Of a stretch of DNA of 59,365 bases, positions 56,267-59,365 are shown piece by piece. The DNA lies in NCBI GenBank assembly GCA_964411425.1, contig CAYPKW010000011.1, positions 1 through 59,365 of the forward strand, in the 5' to 3' direction. The DNA is from CAYPKW01 sp964411425. Its GTDB lineage: Bacteria; Pseudomonadota; Alphaproteobacteria; Dongiales; Dongiaceae. The first letter of the stretch is position 1. Every line of letters begins with the position of its first letter. Made by a program: the position numbers and the translations under genes. The notes under the pieces were generated by a model. The model was not told the DNA's origin. It was given only the letters and a program-made list of their open reading frames with translations, and searched no databases.

Positions 56267-57074
56267 ATCCAAGGTCCGAGGCTCGGTCGTTTGGGTCGCG
56301 GTGACGTTCGCGCTTACGGCGGTCAGCGCATCGCGCGCCATGGGTCATACGCTCGAGGAGCTCGAGCAGGTTCTCGGCAAGCAGGAGTTCTATCTGGAGC
56401 TTACGAATCGCCAACCGCCGAAGTTCACGCTCGAAGATGCCGACGGTCGATCCGTGAGTCTCGATGACTTTCGCGGCAAGGTCGTGGTCCTCGATTTCAT
56501 CTACGCTAGCTGTCGCGAGGCGTGCCCGGTGCAGAGCGATCTTGTCGCCTCGATCCAGGAAGCGGTCAACGCCACGCCGATGCGGGACACGGTCCAGTTC
56601 ATATCCATAACGACGGACCCGGAGCGGGACACGCCCGATGTTCTAAAGTCGTACGGCACGGTGCATGGCCTCGACCCGGCCAACTGGGTGTTCTTGACCA
56701 GCGGACCGGATCGACCGACCGCGACGCGGGAGCTGGGCGAACGATACGGCCTCAAGTTCACGCGGACCGAGGATGGTGATTTCATCCACGCCCTCGTGAC
56801 CCATGTGATCGACAAGAATGGGATTCTCCGCGGGCGATTTCACGGGCTGAAGTTCGATCCCACGAATGTGATCCTCTATGTCAATGCCCTCGTGAACGAA
56901 GATCACCCGGTGGTCGCCAAGATCGGCTCTCCGGCAAGGAGCATTGCGGCGTCGCAGGAGCCTGTGTCCCGGTCGCCATTTGGCCGGACGTGGCTGTGGA
57001 CCGCGCTTTCGGTCTTCGGGGCGGCCGTGGCGGTTTTGACCATTCCGCTCTGGCGACGGCTTCATGATCGTTGA
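56256..57074 (+). CDS. SCO1/SenC family copper chaperone
   Basis: The 272-residue protein has an N-terminal signal or anchor (VVWVAVTFALTAVSASRAMG), a thioredoxin-like SCO domain with the copper motif CREACP (Cys86, Cys90) and a conserved His in FIHALVTHVIDKNG. An unusual C-terminal membrane segment (TWLWTALSVFGAAVAVLTIPLW) follows. SCO1 inserts copper into the CuA site of cytochrome oxidase or acts as a thiol reductase. It overlaps the small membrane protein gene by 11 bases. Confidence 0.92.
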   Translation: MVNRSKVRGSVVWVAVTFALTAVSASRAMGHTLEELEQVLGKQEFYLELTNRQPPKFTLEDADGRSVSLDDFRGKVVVLDFIYASCREACPVQSDLVASIQEAVNATPMRDTVQFISITTDPERDTPDVLKSYGTVHGLDPANWVFLTSGPDRPTATRELGERYGLKFTRTEDGDFIHALVTHVIDKNGILRGRFHGLKFDPTNVILYVNALVNEDHPVVAKIGSPARSIAASQEPVSRSPFGRTWLWTALSVFGAAVAVLTIPLWRRLHDR

Positions 57075-57106
57075 CGGGCCACAGGCCGAAGGACGCGAAA
57101 ACAGCG

Positions 57107-57847
57107 ATGCTGGGGACCTCGGACGTTGGCGTCGTGACCGCCTTTGTGGCGGGCGTGGTATCGTTCTTGTCTCCCTGCGTCTTGCCGCTCGTTCCCGGCT
57201 ACGTGTCGTATGTCGCGGGCCAATCGATCGACGATCTCGCGCATGCCGCCGCATGGCGAGCAAGGCTGCCGGTGATCTGGCTGAGCAGCGTTTTTGTCCT
57301 CGGGTTCTCGACCGTCTTCGTCGCACTCGGCGCCAGCGCGACGGCCATCGGTCAATTGCTGCTCGATTATCGTTACGAGACCAACCTCCTTGGCGGTGGT
57401 ATCATCATCCTGTTTGGCCTGTTCATGATTGGCGTCCTGCGAATCTCGTCGCTGGACCGCGATTTTCGCTTTGTGAGCAACGTTCCGGGTGGACATGCCG
57501 CGGGTGCGTTCGTCTTGGGGCTCGCCTTTGCATTCGGCTGGACACCCTGCATCGGTCCCGTCCTGGGTGCGATACTGACCATGAGTGCTTGGTCGGGGAC
57601 AGTGGCGTATGGCGCATCGCTGTTGGCCGTCTACTCTCTCGGTCTTGGCCTGCCGTTTGTGTTGACGGCGGCGTTCACGGGCGCATTCTTGAGGCGCGCT
57701 CGTAACGTGCAGCGCTTCGGTCGCCCGCTGCAGATCGCCGCCGGACTCATCATGGTAATCATGGGAATCGCGGTAGCCACGGGAAAGATGGCGTGGATGG
57801 CCATCTGGTTCCTGCAGACGTTCCCGGTGCTGCAGCGGATTGGGTGA
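57107..57847 (+). CDS. ccdA: CcdA-type cytochrome c biogenesis / thiol-electron transporter
   Basis: The protein, about 246 residues, has six hydrophobic segments and the two conserved CcdA cysteines in FLSPCVLPLVPGYVSYVAG (Cys24) and FGWTPCIGPVLGAIL (Cys148). It carries reducing equivalents across the inner membrane to periplasmic thioredoxins such as the two upstream. The ATG at 57107 is chosen because it starts just before the first helix; a TTG at 57071 overlaps the SCO1 gene. It is convergent with ilvD. Confidence 0.92.
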   Translation: MLGTSDVGVVTAFVAGVVSFLSPCVLPLVPGYVSYVAGQSIDDLAHAAAWRARLPVIWLSSVFVLGFSTVFVALGASATAIGQLLLDYRYETNLLGGGIIILFGLFMIGVLRISSLDRDFRFVSNVPGGHAAGAFVLGLAFAFGWTPCIGPVLGAILTMSAWSGTVAYGASLLAVYSLGLGLPFVLTAAFTGAFLRRARNVQRFGRPLQIAAGLIMVIMGIAVATGKMAWMAIWFLQTFPVLQRIG

Positions 57848-57878
57848 GTGACATGCGAGGTCCGGCCCCATGCCGAGT

Positions 57879-59365
57879 CTAGATATCCGCGTAGACGTGC
57901 GTCTCCGCCTTGGCCCCCGGGTGGCAGACCGCTCCCCGTTCGGCGTCGCCCACGGTCTGGGCATAGCGCCACAAGGCACCCGACTGGTAATCGTGCCGGC
58001 GCGGCTTCCAGAGGGCGCGCCGCTTGGCGAGCTCGGCCTCGCTCAGGTCCACGTCCAGGCGGCCATTCGCCGCGTCGATGCGAACGATGTCGCCGTCATT
58101 GAGAAGCGCGATCGGGCCGCCCACGGCGGCCTCCGGACCGACGTGGCCGACGCAGAAGCCGCGGGTGGCGCCGGAGAACCGGCCGTCGGTGATGAGCGCG
58201 ACCTTCTCTCCCATTCCCTGGCCGTAGATCGCCGCCGTCGTCGCCAGCATCTCGCGCATGCCGGGACCGCCGCGCGGTCCCTCGTAGCGAATGACCAGCA
58301 CCTCGCCCGCCTTGTAGTCGCGCCGCTGCACCGCGGCGTAGGCGTCCTCTTCGCGGTCGAAGCAGCGGGCCGGGCCGGCGAACGCCAGCGCCTTCATGCC
58401 GGCCACCTTCACGATCGCGCCCTGCGGCGCCAGGTTGCCGCGGAGACCCACCACGCCGCCCGTGGGCGACAGCGGTTCGGCGGTCGGGCGCACCACGTCC
58501 TGGTTCATGGGAAACTTCACCTCCGCCAGGTTCTCCGCGATCGTCTTGCCGGTGACGGTGAGGCACTCGCCATGCAGATAGCCGCCGTCTAAGAGCGCCT
58601 TCAGCAGCACCGACACGCCGCCCACCTCGTAGAGGTCCTTGGCGACGTAGCGCCCGCCCGGCTTCAAGTCGGCGATATAGGGCGTGCGCTTGAAGATGGC
58701 GCAAACCTCGTGCAGGTCGAAGTCGATGCCGGCCTCGTGCGCGATCGCCGGCAGATGCAGGCCTGCGTTGGTGGAACCGCCCGACGCCGCCACCACCATG
58801 GCGGCGTTCTCCAGCGCCGCGCGCGTCACGATGTCGCGCGGGCGCAAGTTGCGCCGGATGAGCTCCATCGTCGCTTCGCCCGAGGCTACGGCATAGGCGT
58901 CGCGGGATTCGTACGGCGCCGGGGCGCCGGCCGAGCCCGGCAGCGCCAGCCCGATCGCCTCCGACACGCAGGCCATGGTATTGGCCGTGAATTGCCCGCC
59001 GCAGGAACCGGCCGACGGACAGGCGACGCATTCGAGTTCAAGCAGGTCGGCGTCGGAGAGCTTGCCGGCGGAATGCGCGCCGACGGCCTCGAACACGTCC
59101 TGCACGGTCACGTCGCGGCCGCGAAAGCGCCCCGGCAGGATCGACCCGCCGTACATGAACACCGAGGGCACGTTGAGCCGCACCATCGCCATCATCAGGC
59201 CGGGCAGCGACTTGTCGCAGCCGGCGAGGCCCACCATCGCGTCGTAGCAGTGACCGCGCATCGTGATCTCCACGGAGTCCGCGATGATCTCTCGGCTCAC
59301 CAGGGACGATTTCATGCCGGCATGGCCCATGGCGATGCCGTCGGTGACGGTGATGGTGGTGAATT
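57879..59365 (-). CDS. ilvD: Dihydroxy-acid dehydratase (5' end beyond window)
   Basis: IlvD dehydrates dihydroxy-acids to 2-oxo acids in valine, leucine and isoleucine synthesis. About 495 residues are visible; the reading frame continues past 59365 without a start, so roughly the first 70-100 residues are missing. Family motifs are TDGIAMGHAGMKSSLVSRE, VGLAGCDKSLPG with a cluster Cys, CPSAGSCGGQFTANTM with another, and the C-terminal region with GRFSGATRGFCVGHVGPEA. It is the right-hand neighbour of the copper/redox cluster. Confidence 0.96.
   Translation of the reverse strand, partial: FTTITVTDGIAMGHAGMKSSLVSREIIADSVEITMRGHCYDAMVGLAGCDKSLPGLMMAMVRLNVPSVFMYGGSILPGRFRGRDVTVQDVFEAVGAHSAGKLSDADLLELECVACPSAGSCGGQFTANTMACVSEAIGLALPGSAGAPAPYESRDAYAVASGEATMELIRRNLRPRDIVTRAALENAAMVVAASGGSTNAGLHLPAIAHEAGIDFDLHEVCAIFKRTPYIADLKPGGRYVAKDLYEVGGVSVLLKALLDGGYLHGECLTVTGKTIAENLAEVKFPMNQDVVRPTAEPLSPTGGVVGLRGNLAPQGAIVKVAGMKALAFAGPARCFDREEDAYAAVQRRDYKAGEVLVIRYEGPRGGPGMREMLATTAAIYGQGMGEKVALITDGRFSGATRGFCVGHVGPEAAVGGPIALLNDGDIVRIDAANGRLDVDLSEAELAKRRALWKPRRHDYQSGALWRYAQTVGDAERGAVCHPGAKAETHVYADI

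Noticed and set aside
50632..57878. Direct repeats or an integrase site bounding the copper/redox island
   Set aside because: I compared the two flanks by eye and found no matching repeats, tRNA or recombinase gene; acquisition remains only a compositional suspicion.

Overview
The window is a stretch of GC-rich chromosome, densely packed with genes. Its gene content and order point to an alphaproteobacterium, probably close to the Rhodospirillales: scpA-scpB-tatABC-serS-surE-pcm-nlpD, yajC-secD-secF with an Mth938-like gene, argS-SPOR-nagZ, and gyrA-coaD. No rRNA, tRNA, CRISPR array, transposase or integrase was seen. The species assignment is inference from synteny and protein style only.

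Layout. 1-6 kb, minus strand: a SAM methyltransferase, coaD and gyrA, then an orphan polyamine-type binding protein and ssb. 6-12 kb: uvrA, a glycosyltransferase-like gene, a GST, a RidA protein and an MFS permease. 12-20.7 kb, minus strand: an amide/urea nitrogen locus read in the order amiC, amiR, a structured leader, urtA-B-C-D-E, fmdA, fmdB. The leader between amiR and urtA carries two small hairpins and a terminator, arranged as expected for ANTAR-type antitermination by the adjacent amiR product. 20.9-26.3 kb: trmFO, a PuuD-like membrane protein, an Mth938-like protein and the secF-secD-yajC unit. 26.5-40.3 kb: a DUF815 ATPase, then a long minus-strand housekeeping run (dgt, argS, SPOR protein, nagZ, an M50 protease, scpA, scpB, tatABC, serS, surE, pcm, nlpD). 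40.3-46.3 kb: erpA and xthA, an archaeal-type S-adenosylmethionine synthetase downstream of a universal stress gene with an FNR/FixK-like promoter, an RTX-repeat protein, and lemA with two TPM-domain genes.

46.6-50.6 kb is a phenylalanine/tyrosine catabolic operon (phhA, hmgA, fahA, hpd). A near-consensus promoter faces it from its 3' side with no gene of its own. 50.7-57.8 kb is the most unusual part: nine plus-strand genes, several overlapping, all concerned with copper or thiol redox outside the cytoplasm. They are a small Cys-rich exported protein, a Tat-exported Met-rich multicopper oxidase, two membrane-anchored thioredoxins, two DsbD/CcdA-type membrane proteins (one with unusual Cys-Cys pairs), a membrane-anchored peroxiredoxin-like protein, a glutaredoxin, a tiny Cys-rich membrane protein and a SCO1 protein. 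By eye this block is less GC-rich than its flanks. It may be an acquired copper-handling or envelope-redox system. The window closes in ilvD, which is cut off at its 5' end.
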